A stretch of DNA of 64,000 bases, taken from Ctena decussata (lineage: Eukaryota; Mollusca; Bivalvia; Lucinida; Lucinidae). This document shows positions 1 through 11,509 of this stretch, in pieces; position 1 is the first letter of the stretch, and each line of letters starts with the position of its first letter. Under the pieces are notes generated by a model that saw only the letters and a list, made by a program, of their open reading frames with translations, made no database searches and had not been told where the DNA came from. Where the stretch lies: assembly GCA_963989385.1 (NCBI GenBank), contig OZ022499.1, positions 55,171,197-55,235,196 of the forward strand. Reading direction: 5' to 3'. A program made the translations under genes and the position numbers.

Positions 1-960
1 TCTTATAGCTATTATTTTTTCCCTGTTATACTTTTTTCCTTGTTTTTTTTTTTTTTTTTAGCATTTTAAACTTACATCGTTAAATTAAAGTATGGAAGTT
101 TGAAGTGAACTTGTTTGATATATGTTTAAATAATCCTTTCTGCCATAATTATTGTATCAAATGGTTTGAAAAGACCTACTAATCGATCTGTCTAGCTATA
201 ATTTGTACGTGTAAACACCGGAAAGTCTGATATGCAGACGAACAAAATTTGACAAGAGCTGAAAAATTGCAATTTCCCTTGTGATTTGTTGTGGAGTGCA
301 AGTTTGCAAACTAGACAAGAAAACTACTACGAACATGTGTAATTAGTACCAGATACAGGCAGTGTTGCGAGAAAACCTCCCCTAAAGCCATTATTAAGCA
401 TGCCGCGTGCTAAGTTATTATATGACACAAATGTAAAATAAGGACTTACCTTTAGAGAAATAGCAGTTTCACTGAGCTGTTGCATAATGGGACCCCAAAA
501 TGTTTGAAATGTAAAATTGTGTCCTAAAGACTTTTATTGTCTACTATACAGAACACAATCCAGTTGCCAGTTGTTTTATGTTATATGTTATGTCATTACT
601 TATGTCACCTATGTATGATGAGGTATTTTTCTTTGATGTTTTAGCAGTGTCACTGGACTGTTGCATAACAGGATTATGACACCCAATAACAAGAATATTT
701 ATAGTCCTACTTATTGGCTGCCATAATTCTATAGTGTAACAGTGTAGTACATGTACAACTTCTATGTTATCAAAAGAAATTCCCTTCCTCGCGTAGGTAA
801 TGACATAACAGGGCCATAAAATAATTGACAGCATATTTTGTGTTTATTGCTGACTGAATAGTTACATGTGTTCTAAGGCATATGCGAACTCCTTATGCCC
901 AGAGCACAGATACCTAGGTCAGTAAATTTTGCGTTTCAGCACACCTTGACCACTACCCTT
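1..960. other. AT-rich sequence with one degenerate direct repeat
   Basis: No gene is seen. A T-run lies at about 44-59. A degenerate direct repeat is visible at about 461-497 and 638-674: both read AGCAGT, then TCACTG, then CTGTTGCATAA with the same spacing, about 177 bp apart. This suggests a decayed two-copy tandem unit. Open frames here are short and low in complexity. Confidence 0.5.
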
Positions 961-1156
961 ATTAATAAAACTTGTATTTACACTTTTGGACAAGGTTATA
1001 AAAAAGACCATATTCACTATCAATGCTACCTTTAAAGGTAGCATTGATAGTGTGAAAAGGGTCATTTTTAAAACCTTGTTTAAAGGTAGCATTGATAGTG
1101 AATAGGGTCTTTTTTATAACCTTGTCAAAAAGTGTTAATACAAGTTTTATGATTAA
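961..1156. repeat. Inverted repeat with one arm duplicated (foldback)
   Basis: The outer arms start with ATTAATAAAACTTGTATT on the left, and the right end is its near-complement (AATACAAGTTTTATGATTAA). Both arms carry GGTTATAAAAAAGAC and its complement. The centre at about 1018-1051 is a perfect palindrome around ACCTTTAAAGGT. The segment AAAGGTAGCATTGATAGTG occurs twice on the right side (about 1033 and 1083) and once, inverted, on the left. The structure is therefore arm, inverted arm, inverted arm. It is probably a MITE or foldback with a duplicated inner arm. No transposase is seen. Confidence 0.75.
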
Positions 1157-1727
1157 GAACAGTGTTCAAGGTGTTCTAAAACGTGAAAATTATTCTATGC
1201 AAGAGATCATTTTGAACCAGAATGGCTATACTGGCCCCAGGTATCTGTGGCCCAGAGTACAACATACACATACAGATAATACATGTACTTGCAAATAGAG
1301 TTCTTTCGGATAAGACGTAGCTGTATAAGTAGCTGTATCGTGACGATCGGGACGCATCGGAGAGGGAGAACTCATTATTGCAATGCTGAAACACATCTAT
1401 ATAATACCGCCAAATGTTAGTTTGCAGAAGGTAGATGCATTTGTTTTACGTACTATTATGGCCTTTAGTTTTTGTTTAAGAGTTCTGGTGTATGTCTGCC
1501 CAGTACTCCATTGTCCTCAGCCGCTTAATAATTGGGTGATTTCGGAAAAAGTGCTATCCGTCCGTCTTTCCGTTCGACTGTCACACTGTCGTTCTCATAC
1601 TCTTTGAAGTGATTGTAATAAGCCCATATTTGGCGAACAATGATATCCTCCCTTGTCAACAATAATATCCTCCCTTGTTCTCAGTTATATTAAAAAGTTT
1701 CAACAGGCAATGTCCTAATGTTTTGTT
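1157..1727. other. No feature recognised
   Basis: Only short frames in all directions. A short repeated phrase (ATATCCTCCCTTGT) occurs twice near 1642-1680. Nothing indicates a gene. Confidence 0.4.
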
Positions 1728-1860
1728 TAGTATTTTGTCGGCTGGTTGGTTGCTTTAGGGTGTAAAAGGCCTTTGAGGTAGTATTTCAGTCTATAACGAG
1801 TTGCCTGCTAGAGATAGGGGACAGCCAGTTTACCAATGATTTCTCTTTTACCGTTTAGAG
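1728..1860 (-). mobile_element. SINE 3' region, degenerate
   Basis: On the plus strand this reads as the complement of a SINE tail: a TTTGAG.TAGTATTTCAGTCTATA block followed by a run resembling GGGAGACGG. The same block occurs at 13376-13520, 21973-22080 and, most intact, 51571-51835. The CTGAAATACT and GTTAAACC wording on the minus strand is typical of molluscan tRNA-derived SINE 3' ends. No target-site duplication or head is recognisable. Confidence 0.45.
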
Positions 1861-2836
1861 TTTTGTTAAATGGACAGAGGAATGGGTTGCAAGTAATAAA
1901 TGTCTCTGTGAGCTAGGTTCCGAGCTAACTTCTTTAGATCTCCATAGTGCTATCAATAGAAGGCACCAAATTGTGAAATTCGTATCACCTCAATAGACTC
2001 GCACAGGTTTCCTCAAACCACAGCTTATAATGGGTATCTCCTTACCACTAATTTATTACCTTATTATGTCCAGTAGATTCCCAGTATTATTAACGTACAT
2101 GTATGCAGTAACATTTTATCTTGTGACCGACGAACATCCCTCTCTGGCAACACTTGCGATACGAAGCAGCCACATACATCAGGTAAGAGACGTCCACGAA
2201 TTAGATCGCGAGCGCAGGCGGTTCCTCCACCGACCCACCCCGGCGACCCACCTCAACTCCCATAGCTCGAGAAAGTCGACAGGCAAGGGCATCAGGATGT
2301 AGATGCCTAGTTTAGCGAAAACCTGCACAAGTCAACATAATCATAAGGAATGGAAGCAAAACTCCGCTAAGAATCATGTCGCTATGACAAGTCAGTCTTA
2401 GTTTTAGAATATTTTAGACACTTTTACCAAAGATACCTTAATTCTAATTAACGCTAGGTTATTTTAAATTAATATATATATATACTGATGTACCGACTGC
2501 AATGCTAAAGAACCAGAATAAGCACTGAAGCACTCAATACTGGTAAGGACAAATTAACCACCAGCAGTGCATTCGGCCCAGTGGTTTCAATATGAATATA
2601 CTTTAACCGGATTTCTCAATGCTAGAAATATAACACGGAGTCCGCATTAGATATTTCCGCCTATAAACGTAGAGTAGCTTGACCTGCTGGGGGCTTTACT
2701 GAACTAGTTTTATGTGCGCAACCTCACAGCCTCTTCTTATGCATCTCCAGAACTGTAGGTGTTCGGTCTGCGTAGTGGCCTTCTAAATCATTAGTAAGAC
2801 ATCACAGCAAACACATAAAATCGTAAGAAAACTAAG
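1861..2836. other. No feature recognised
   Basis: Unremarkable sequence with a short AT dinucleotide run near 2471-2482. A 90-codon frame at 2030-2302 has no domain-like pattern and no flanking splice signals that persuade. Confidence 0.35.
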
Positions 2837-3004
2837 ATGGAGCAAAGCCGAGGAGATATTTTGTGCAAACCGAAGCCAGAGCAAAAGAAAATCACAAGTT
2901 GGAACACAATGGGTCAGACCAAAGACACTGGTGCTCAGGCACCAACGCTTCCGTTACAAGTTCCTTCTGTTATAGATTTAGGAGGATGCCATTATTTAGT
3001 CTGA
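2837..3004 (+). CDS. Short ORF, 55 codons, unrecognised
   Basis: ATG at 2837 opens a 55-residue frame ending TGA at 3002-3004. The peptide starts MEQSRGDILCKPKPEQKK and ends VIDLGGCHYLV. It is mixed in composition (Q, K, P, G, with two cysteines) rather than low-complexity, which is why it is listed. No family is recognised. It could be the start of a retrotransposon gag-like ORF cut by mutation, or chance. About 330 bp downstream lies a repeat block shared with 27030-27290, so a decayed retroelement is possible. Low confidence. Confidence 0.2.
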   Translation: MEQSRGDILCKPKPEQKKITSWNTMGQTKDTGAQAPTLPLQVPSVIDLGGCHYLV

Positions 3005-3309
3005 GGTCCTGCTCAACGTCGGACAATTGGAGAGAGAAGAAAAACTATCAACAGTGATCATGTTTGCAGTTTGTTGCATACCATCAATATTGTAATTTTC
3101 ATTTTGTATAGCATTTTAACTTTTTGAATTATTCCGAAATAATCATGGTCAACTGTTGGACTTATTCTGCTCCAGCGTTTCAGAGCTGTTCCTGCTGTTG
3201 ATTGCTCATCTCGTTTCATCTCAATATCTAAACTTGATTTATATGTTTGATGTTTCGATCCATTGATATGTTAGAAGTCCTTCGCAAGGACCGAATAACA
3301 AGTGTTTAT

Positions 3310-3600
3310 TTACCCAAATCGACTTAATCTCCCAGTAACATATTACTGACCGTCCCGAGGCGGTGCAGCTTTTGCTGTTGTTTACTATTATTGTCACTGT
3401 TTGTACTTTTTCTATAGGTCTTTGACTTTTTGTATATTGTTTAGAATAGCATTTCAGTCATCTGCTCAGACAAAGCTGACTCTTTGCTTTTTGCTTGTCT
3501 AGTTTTGCTCTGTATGCCTTCTGTATTTTTTCCTTTCACATTTGGGGTTAAGAGAAGGATGTGGTAAGAGATTGTGTTGGTTCCTTTTCATTGCCTTCTC
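3310..3600 (+). repeat. Dispersed repeat, copy 1 (pair with 27030-27290)
   Basis: This block and 27030-27290 share, in order and orientation, CTCCCAGTAA, then TTATCACTGA/ATTACTGACCG, then a GGCGGT.C..CTGCTGT block, and a final TTTTCC..T..CATTTGGGG / TTTTCCTTTTGGTTTTGGGG block. Identity looks moderate. It is probably a retrotransposon 3' portion, class unknown. Confidence 0.45.
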
Positions 3601-3675
3601 ATATACTTTACCAGTAATCTTCCTGAACTTGTACACTAAGCAAGTGATGTAATGTATAGCCGATGCTGCACATTT

Positions 3676-3878
3676 AAGCCATGCCATGACAAAAGCAACA
3701 ACGTGGTCTGATCCAGTCTGATCAGAGTCTTCGCTGTCCGCATGTACTTAGCTCAGACCTCTAAGCTTCCCTTTAAGCGCACAGCAAAGACCCAGATCAG
3801 ACTGGGCGGATGCCCAGGCTGTTCGGAGTATTCGCTAGATGCACTTGCGATTTTGTTGGTTTTGTCGGGTCACGGCTC
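3676..3878 (+). mobile_element. PAL236 palindromic MITE, degenerate 203-bp copy
   Basis: This is the most diverged copy of the 236-bp palindromic family described at 4158. The left terminus reads AAGCCATGCCATGAC instead of GAGCCGCGACACGAG, while the right terminus keeps CACGGCTC. The central AGTCTGATCAGAGTCTTCGC and CAGACTGGGCGGATGCCCAG blocks are intact. A 4-bp direct repeat ATTT flanks it at 3672-3675 and 3879-3882, as in better copies. It overlaps a chance open frame. Confidence 0.8.
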
Positions 3879-4157
3879 ATTTTATTATTGGTCACGAACA
3901 TGCGAAATCAACCTGAGTCTGCTGTCTTCGTTTCATTGATGTATTCTCTGCTTCCAAAGGATATAGTTTTCAGATCTTGTCTATAAATTTTCATATTAAA
4001 AGCATTAACTGTATCATGTAGAATTATTGCTAAAACGTGCAAGTCAGCTAAATTTTACTACTCAATATCTCTCACTTTTCATTACATCGGTAATGATGAA
4101 ATTCACATTTTATAATGGTTATAAAATCTAATTACTCTTATTGATACATAAAGATAT

Positions 4158-4393
4158 GAGCCGCGACACGAGAAAACCAACAATGTGGTGGTGCGCCCAG
4201 CGATGACTCAGATCAGCCTGGGCATCCGCCCAGTCTGATCAGAGTCTGCACTGTCCGCATGGAGGTAGCTTAGACCCTTACATACCCTTTAAGCGCTTAG
4301 CGAAGAGTCTGATTAGCCTGGGTGGATGCCCAGGCTGATCTGAGTCTGCGCTGGGCGCACAACCACATTGTTGGTTTTCTCGTGTCGTGGCTC
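4158..4393 (+). mobile_element. PAL236 palindromic MITE, full length 236 bp
   Basis: Family description. The element begins GAGCCGCGACACGAGAAAAC and ends with the complement (CTCGTGTCGTGGCTC). Nearly the whole length is one imperfect inverted repeat, with nested palindromes: CAGCCTGGGCATCCGCCCAG and CTGATCAGA on the left are mirrored on the right. Only about 30-40 bp in the centre (GTAGCTTAGACCC...) is unpaired and gives it an orientation. I call '+' when the centre reads TTAGACC and '-' when it reads GGTCTAA. There is no ORF, so it must be mobilised in trans. Flanks here are ATAT at 4154-4157 and 4394-4397, a 4-bp target-site duplication. The superfamily is not assignable from sequence alone. 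Confidence 0.93.
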
Positions 4394-6063
4394 ATATTAT
4401 ATTTTATAGTCATACTTACAGATATATTTTTATTTCCTTAATATATATGATACAAACAAGATACACAAGGTGACCTGAAATAAAATAATGTATTAAGAAC
4501 ATTTCAAAATGACAGAGTATCACTTAAAACTGCAATATATACATAATCGCTGTAATGTGATAAGAAATTTACAATTTGCAATTCGGTCTTTTATTTTATA
4601 AGTAATTTGCTTTCTTGAATAATCTATGTGTGCTTATTTCCCTTTTGGTTTTGAGAGCGGGGTATGGGATTTGATTTGCCATCTAATCAGGACATGCGCA
4701 GTTGGCTTTTTAAATACTATGAAATCCAAATATTGTCTGTCTGGGCAGACTGCGCAATCTCTGACCAGTCTGTGCAAGCTGGATTGAGCATTTGCAGTTT
4801 GCGTATGCCTTTAAATGTCTTCTAACGATGAGAATATTTTATCGTTAGTTAGCTTATACGAGCATATGTATTACTTTGGGAAAGCACCTTTCTGTCGCTT
4901 TTGAATGGCATGGAGCTATTAAATCTGCATCGTCTAAAGGGGAATTCATAGACACATTGTAATCGTTTTAAAATATTTTACAATGGTTGATTTTTACGTA
5001 CTTTGAAATCTTCAGATATACTAGTAAACAAATAAGAGGTTAAGGTGAAATTCTTTATCACTTTTACTGCAAAAAAAGAATTTAAACTATGCACAAACAA
5101 AACTGTAGGTAAAAATTTATTAGCCGCTTCACTCTCGTTATGCGTGCGAACTGTTATGTCAAAACGACCAATGTTGTTTTTGTACAAATTTACTAAGGAC
5201 TAGTACTTCTCAGTACATTTGTAGAAAACCACTGGATTATGTTGGTCCATTCATTCATTTTCTTAAACACATAAACTGTGACATAAAATATTCCTTTAAA
5301 CTCTTAACATTTAGTATGTTACTTATTTCATCATCAAATCGCAAATGTCAGTTTTGTAAATGACCATCCGAAATGACAGTTAATTTGGAGTTAACGCGTA
5401 CATCCAAACTAACTGTCAACAACAAAGTATCATGTAACTCAATTACCGCCAATAAACATATAAATCTTACTGTTGAAATAGCTTCGTATATCCTTATATT
5501 CGAAACCTCCGCATTCTTACCTCATAAACTTATGACAAATCAGTTTGTCCTGTCAGAGGATACTTAATTAGGGCGAATGGGTAAACCTCTAAGATTGTTT
5601 CGCCATTCTTACAAAGGGGGACAAGTTTCTCGACTTCGTCTTTGATTCCCTGGAGGACGATGCCTTTCAACAAGGGGCTAATTCTTAAGGACATGATAAA
5701 ATGATAGTTTTACTTCCTCTGAAAATGTACACATTTACCTTTAAATGTTGGCTGGGTTGGAAACATTGCAGAGCATCGGTTCACATACTTCTTCCTGTAA
5801 AAGTAGAAGCAAGCTGAATTCAAACACTACTTAGAGAAAGCTCACCTTTGCATATGCGGGCAATATGACAGTAGTCAAGCTTATGGATAAGCGCAGTGAT
5901 AAGGGAATGTGGTGTCCGTCTGAAACGTTCTACACAACTCAGACACGCACAGGATACCGTGGCTGTATAGTGACTTGTAACATATGCAAACTGATGTTTT
6001 CCTGGGACTTGGTTGACAATAAACATCTCATTTCAATACTGATCATTATAAAAAGAACTATAT
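4394..6063. other. No gene; one diverged palindromic remnant
   Basis: AT-rich spacer. At about 4734-4820 the wording GTCTGGGCAGACTGCGCA and GACCAGTCTGTGCAAGCTGG hints at a very diverged member of a PAL236-like repeat. Open frames are 60-70 codons and unremarkable. Confidence 0.4.
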
Positions 6064-6299
6064 GAGCCGCGACACGAGGAAACCAACAATGTGGTTGTGC
6101 GCCCAGCGCAGATTCAGATCAGCCTGGGCATCCGTCCAGTCTGATCAGACTCGTCGCTAAGCGCTTAAATGGTAGCTAACGGTCTATGCTACCTTCATGC
6201 GGACAGAGAAGACTCTGATCAGACTGGGCAGATGCCCAGGCTGATCTGAGTCTGCGCTGGGCGCACTACCACTTTGTTGGTTTTCTCGCGTCGCGGCTC
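6064..6299 (-). mobile_element. PAL236 palindromic MITE, full length 236 bp
   Basis: Termini GAGCCGCGACACGAG and CGCGTCGCGGCTC. The centre reads GGTCTATGCTACC, so it is in the opposite orientation to 4158. A 4-bp ATAT duplication lies at 6060-6063 and 6300-6303. Confidence 0.93.
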
Positions 6300-6611
6300 A
6301 TATGTACACTGAAATTGTGATGAATGGTGTTCACAAATTGTAAACATTGGTTCAGCTTGCTTGTAGATCCTTTGAAGTTAGTATATAAAGGTGAGAAGTT
6401 AACAAGCCGTAGAAATATCGCAGGCTTTTGATATATGTGACAAATTTATAAGTTAAAGCACTTTGAATTATAGCTTATAGTGCACATTATTAAACTGTAA
6501 TTTCAAACGTCTTTCAGAAAATTTGATGAATTTCAAGTCAATCTGGCATAAACAAATTTCAAAGAAGCGACCTGGCAAAGAACACACAAAAAAAACACGA
6601 AACCGTTATAT

Positions 6612-6847
6612 GAGCCGCGACACGAGAAAACCAACAAAGTAGCTGTGCGCCCAGGGTAGACTAAGATCAGCCCGGGCATCCGCCAAGTCTAATGAGACTC
6701 TTCGCTAAGCACTTAAAGGGTAGCTAAGGGTCTAAGCTACATCCATGCGGACAACGAAGACTCTGATCAGACTGGGCGGATGCCCAGGCTGATCTAAGTC
6801 TGCGCTGGGCGCACAACCACTTTGTTGGTTTTGTCGTGTCGTGGCTC
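6612..6847 (-). mobile_element. PAL236 palindromic MITE, full length 236 bp
   Basis: Only about 310 bp from the previous copy and in the same orientation, but with independent substitutions (CCAGGGTAGACTAAG in the left arm). ATAT duplication at 6608-6611 and 6848-6851. Confidence 0.93.
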
Positions 6848-7267
6848 ATATCATTTTTAGATCCTAATATTAACGTCATGAGACAGCATGTCTTCTGTGG
6901 TTATCGAAATCTGGTCAGGGTATGCGCTGCTTGCTTTTTGAATCATGAAATGATTCTTTATTCACTAATTGTGAAAATGGATATTCCCAGTCTACGTTTA
7001 GAAAAAAAAAACAGCTAGAAAAACTCCAAAGTAACCCATCCATCGACCAACATTTAACCATAATGGTTAGAAGTCTTTTATGGGCAGGATTTCTCTGCCG
7101 GGGTGGGGGTTGGGGGTCATGTTCCCAGCAATGGCATATCTTACCTGTACAGTTAAAGGTGTGAAAATTTATTCGACCAATCAGTTGACCAGAATTACCA
7201 GTTATAATATTTTCATTGGGTGATTGTAGGTGTTGACACTATTTGATGAAGAGACAGAATGACACTT

Positions 7268-7313
7268 CAGTTCAGTTCAGTTCAATTCTCCTAACGACGT
7301 TCCCCAAGCGGCC
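7268..7313 (-). mobile_element. Tiny 5'-truncated SINE insertion (46 bp) with perfect TSD
   Basis: A 46-bp insert made of a (TTCAG)n run followed by AATTCTCCTAACGACGTTCC is flanked by perfect 12-bp direct repeats AGAATGACACTT at 7256-7267 and 7314-7325. On the minus strand it reads as the last bases of a SINE (GGAACGTCGTTAGGAGAATT) with a GAACT-type simple-repeat tail. The same sequence ends the insert at 49035-49129. It looks like a retrotransposed, almost completely 5'-truncated SINE. Confidence 0.8.
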
Positions 7314-7325
7314 AGAATGACACTT

Positions 7326-8932
7326 TGGAGTTAATCCTCCTTATATAGTGCACTCCTGCCCTTTAAGTTCAGCCGATATTTAAGGGTGATCCAAAATAGA
7401 GAGAGAGAGAGAACTTACAGTAGAAGAAGTCAGGTTGATCTGGTAATATTTGCCACGTACGTATACTGTAACCCGTAAATCGTCACACCGTTTTCGACAT
7501 AATGTTTCGATCAGAATAACAAAACGATTTCTTTGTATCGAAATCAACATGTAATGACGAATACGGGGTGATACTAAAGTGTTTTCCCACTTGTACTTTA
7601 AATGAAAACTAAGTTAATATGCAATGACAGTATGATACCATGGCAATCGATATGTAACTTCAAACTGAGACGCAGATTCAAAAGCTTTCCCCCATGCCCA
7701 GCAATAGAAGAAGGCCCAAAAATTGTGTCTGATGTAAAAATAAAACTTAATACAAAAGATGACAAGGATTTTGTTTCTTTTCAAACTGATATCCATGGTG
7801 TCTGATATCCTAATCGGACTTAAGATTTCAAACTTTCTGATATTGATGGAAGCAAAAGGCTCTTACAATCTCGAACAACATAAACTTCTTAATATCTTGT
7901 TCGGGGAATTTGTTGAAATATAAGACATTTTGATGTACACATTTCTTTTCCAAAATAACGTCATAGTTCATGTCCTCTTAATATCAACGCACACATTCTT
8001 TCACTGAGAGTTGGCTATCCCACTTTACCTAGCCTTAAAGATGAAGCCAAAATTTCAATTTCTAATGTTATTTTTTCCGCCACATTAACTTAGTTTCTGA
8101 TATCATCTATCAAAATATTATCATCTATGATCGAGGTCAGTTTTTGAAGGTTCCTAGTCCTCCGACATTTATTTTGCAAGTTTAATTGATAATATTGAAC
8201 TCATTATTTCCTAACACAGTATATTGCCTATAAATTTAATTTTGCTTGAACGATTTTAAATTATCTCAGAGAAACTAACATCGTAAACGGATCTCTTTGG
8301 CTAAATCAAGAGTATTGTTCTTTCGGTTTGAGGTGACAAGTTGTAATTTATGGTTGTTTCATAACGTATGCCCTGGCCTCTTTACACAAGAGATTTTCGT
8401 TACTCAGAATATTGTTCATGACATTTCACAGAATACTGATATTGAAGCCCCCTCCTCGTGCCCCTTCGCACTATAACAATTCACGCCTATCTATCATCAA
8501 GGGGCAACACGACGTATTGCTAAATGACGTTTATTCTGACGTCAATGATCCGTCCACTCCGTGTGCGCATTGCGCGTGTACATGTGCTGCCGAACTTGAA
8601 GAGTGTGATTTTTTTTTCCGCATTTGTAACTAAAAGGCTTAATTTGGTTCTTACTTTGTTCTTATAAGGGTGGCAAAGTCTTTATGTTTTATCAGTGTTC
8701 GTATATATGTAAAGTAGCCTTGCGGTTACCTCATATATCGTCTAAACATAGATAAACGGTTTTCCAGCCATTAGTTGAACAAATTATGCGTATAAAATCA
8801 TACTGATTAGGGTTTACTTGCACCATTAAGTACAATAATCTTCCGTAATGATGATATGACATAAAACTACAATTTTAGAAACAGATATTTATCTCTTTTT
8901 TCTAATTCTTCGTCTCCTAATTTCTTGAAATG
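7326..8932. other. No feature recognised
   Basis: AT-rich spacer with a (GA)n run at about 7398-7413. The frames at 7602-7805 (both strands) and 8412-8633 are short and carry no recognised motif. Confidence 0.4.
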
Positions 8933-9146
8933 CAGTCAGCTCTCGATATGTCAAAGTCAAAGTTCATCACAAACTACTGATTTCTCAAAGTAAATGTTCT
9001 GGTCCCAGAAATTTACTTTGGGATATCCGTTGTTTGAAATAAAAGGAGTTTAAATGTAAATAAAAGAAGGAAATTAGTCTAAACTATATGCTTTGACTAA
9101 AAAAGTACTTTGAAATATCAGTGTTCGAGATACCGAGAGTTGACTG
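8933..9146. mobile_element. Pogo-type MITE, 214 bp, copy 1
   Basis: The left end CAGTCAGCTCTCGATAT pairs with the right end ACCGAGAGTTGACTG. Internal TTTACTTTG..ATATC blocks also repeat in inverted form. CAGT-type termini with a neighbouring TA (right side 9147-9148) fit pogo/Tigger-like MITEs of the Tc1-mariner superfamily. The left flank is TG, presumably a mutated TA. The copy at 30630-30843 has the same length (214 bp). Confidence 0.7.
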
Positions 9147-9620
9147 TATGTAACATCCATCAATTTGTAACCTGAACTTGTTTTAGTGACAGAATATGTA
9201 ATAATTGCCATATTTATAGTAAACTTTTTATGTCATTTGGCTATAAGTTTAAAACAGTAACATAGTCACTTTAAAAGTGACCCAAAGGCTGAAAATATTC
9301 TTTTTGTTTGCACGAAAGTTGCTGTATTATAAAAAGTGCACTCATTGCGCGAAGTATTTTATTTAAAAGAAGATACAATCAAACTAATTTGTTTGTGACC
9401 TGTGAACTTTGGGGCTCTACCATTCCTATGACATAGACGGATGTAAAGCCTCAAGCTATTACATGTATTTGCAGACACCCGTTATATCAGCGTGAGTATT
9501 CGGGCAGCCTCTAATCAGGCCTAGTTTTGGGTTGAAACGCGATAACTTATCTTCTTCAGTGTCTTGGGTGAAGGTAACAACTTTATAATGCCCAATGTCA
9601 CGAAAGCACGGAAGACAACA
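9147..9620. other. No feature recognised
   Basis: Featureless AT-rich spacer. Confidence 0.4.
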
Positions 9621-9959
9621 CTAGGATTTCACTGAGCCACATTCAGGCTTATGAATACTTCTCTCTGTTTCCCCGTCGGAAACATTGCTGCTCACTTTGT
9701 TTCCTTTATTTCTATGGCTTAAAATGGAATAAGGTATAAATAGATATTTTATATATTTTAACGGATTTTGATGTGTATTGCAGTTCCTCCGTGTCTGACT
9801 GGGTGTGTCTGTTGTCATAGATTTGTTGTTCAAAATTGTGGATTTAGTTTTACCCTCCTTCTTCTGTCGGTTTTCTTGGATGGGTAGTGCTTTGTAATTA
9901 TATTTATTCTCAGTATCTTCATTTCCTGTTTGCTTTCTGGGTGATAGAACCCTTAACAT
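9621..9959 (-). CDS. Unrecognised 112-codon ORF, polar
   Basis: ATG-to-stop frame of 112 residues on the minus strand, with an upstream in-frame stop (TAG) five codons before the ATG region. It is rich in K, N, T, S, Q and E, with no hydrophobic segment, zinc-ligand pattern or repeat. No similarity is recognised. It is the longest frame in the first 17 kb not explained by a repeat, so it may be a decayed exon, but chance is about equally likely given the AT-rich base composition. No convincing splice sites or polyadenylation signal were found. Confidence 0.2.
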   Translation of the reverse strand: MLRVLSPRKQTGNEDTENKYNYKALPIQENRQKKEGKTKSTILNNKSMTTDTPSQTRRNCNTHQNPLKYIKYLFIPYSILSHRNKGNKVSSNVSDGETERSIHKPECGSVKS

Positions 9960-10996
9960 AAGGGTCTACTCTTAAAGGAAAGAATTTTCTCTAAAAAAGG
10001 AGCAAATTCTTTCTTTTAAGCGTTGAACCTATTGAGAAGGGAGAAAAAATGAAAATGGCAGATTTGGTTTCCCTGAAATGTTTTTTCATTGAATATTCTC
10101 AAGCAATACCAGACTGTTTCTGCACCAAATGGCAAATTAATTTAAATTGCATCTGTCAAATTTTCACATCCGGTGTCTTATATCAGTCTCTGTCTGAAAA
10201 AACAACAACAACAGAACGAGTTGGTTAGGTTGAAAAAGAAGACAAAACTTATCGACGGAAACCCGAAGAGTTACTCATCAGGAGACACGTGTAGTATATA
10301 CTGGTTTGTACTTGTAGCTTATCGAGAAAATACAGGAGACTATCAGGGTGGCCAAGTACGTCAAGATCACATGGTTATATTACTGCATATGTCTCATTTT
10401 TAAAAACGAAGTAATTTGAAACGGGAAAGAAAATTACATAATCTCAGGTCTTGTGCGACCGATTTTAAGATCGTAAAGGGCAATTACCCCGAACGAATGT
10501 CTTTTGTCTAAAGCAACTGTTATCGTTCTATTAAATAAGTTTCCAAGATACTTGGAAAAAGTGGTTTCACAGTCAAAGGAAGATCGCGTTTTTGAAGTAT
10601 CCAGATAACTGGCTTCATTCAACAAAATGGTGACATTTGCTTCAGTCAAAGGACATCAGCACGGGGTAACTGCACTTTATGGCTTGAAAATACTCGGCAA
10701 TGTCAGTCCTGAGATGTAGATTTTTTTCTTATCGGTGTTCAAGACTATTTTCTTTCCTGGTTAGAGGTAGTAGGCACAGGTATTATAAACACTCGATTGT
10801 AACGTTTTCTTGTTTCTTTCGCTGTAGTTTTCATAATCAAGTTTTTAGTTGTTGTATTCATCTATGATACATGTACCTACATATTATTAAAAATTTAAAT
10901 TGAAAGGCTAATGCAAATAATTTTACTGTGTTCTAGTTGCTGTTTCCTTAGTGTTGTGGTAAAAAACAAATCTTAAATGCCGCACCAGCTGTCTAA
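9960..10996. other. No gene; small inverted block near 9970-10020
   Basis: At 9965-10022 AAAGGAAAGAATTTTCTC and GCAAATTCTTTCTTTTAAG form an imperfect inverted pair. Related wording (CTACTCTAAAA..TTGCTCCTTTAAA) occurs near 58711-58742, and AAAGGAAAG..TTCTTTCCTTTAA near 62295-62325. This is perhaps a weak dispersed element. The rest is featureless. Confidence 0.35.
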
Positions 10997-11096
10997 TTCC
11001 CAACATGAAATATTAAACTCATTTTTCTAGCATTCAAACATGAAATATTAACCTTTTATTCCCAACATGAAATTTTAACCTTATTTTCTAGCAGTG
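10997..11096 (+). repeat. Short tandem repeat, about 3 units
   Basis: Three imperfect units containing AACATGAAATATTAA followed by CTTTT/TCATTT and TTCTAGCA, about 35-40 bp each. A local minisatellite. Confidence 0.6.
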
Positions 11097-11509
11097 GTGG
11101 AGAATTTGTTTGAAATCCGAACAGGAGGACAAAAATTACAAAATGCAATAGTTGCATTATTTTAAAAACCGGTATGTGATTCATGAGGGCGGTTGAGCAA
11201 CATAGAAAGTTTATGTGGATTTATTCCTTAGATCTACGAAATATTTCAGAAGTTGGGGAAGTAACTCTACCATTTTCCCACCCTTCTCCGTGAAAGTCAA
11301 ACTCAAAATGAAAATGCTCTCCAAGTAATGAATTCTCTCCTCTAAGAATGGCTTCTACATCGAGGGAAGCAAACATGGTTTCCCGTCTCTTAAAGTGACG
11401 GAAACGTATGATGTACACGTTTTAAAATAAAGAGTGCAGGTACATGAGTATATGAATGAATACAACAATATTAGGTTAATGGTTTGATATTGTACGATAT
11501 GTCATTTTT

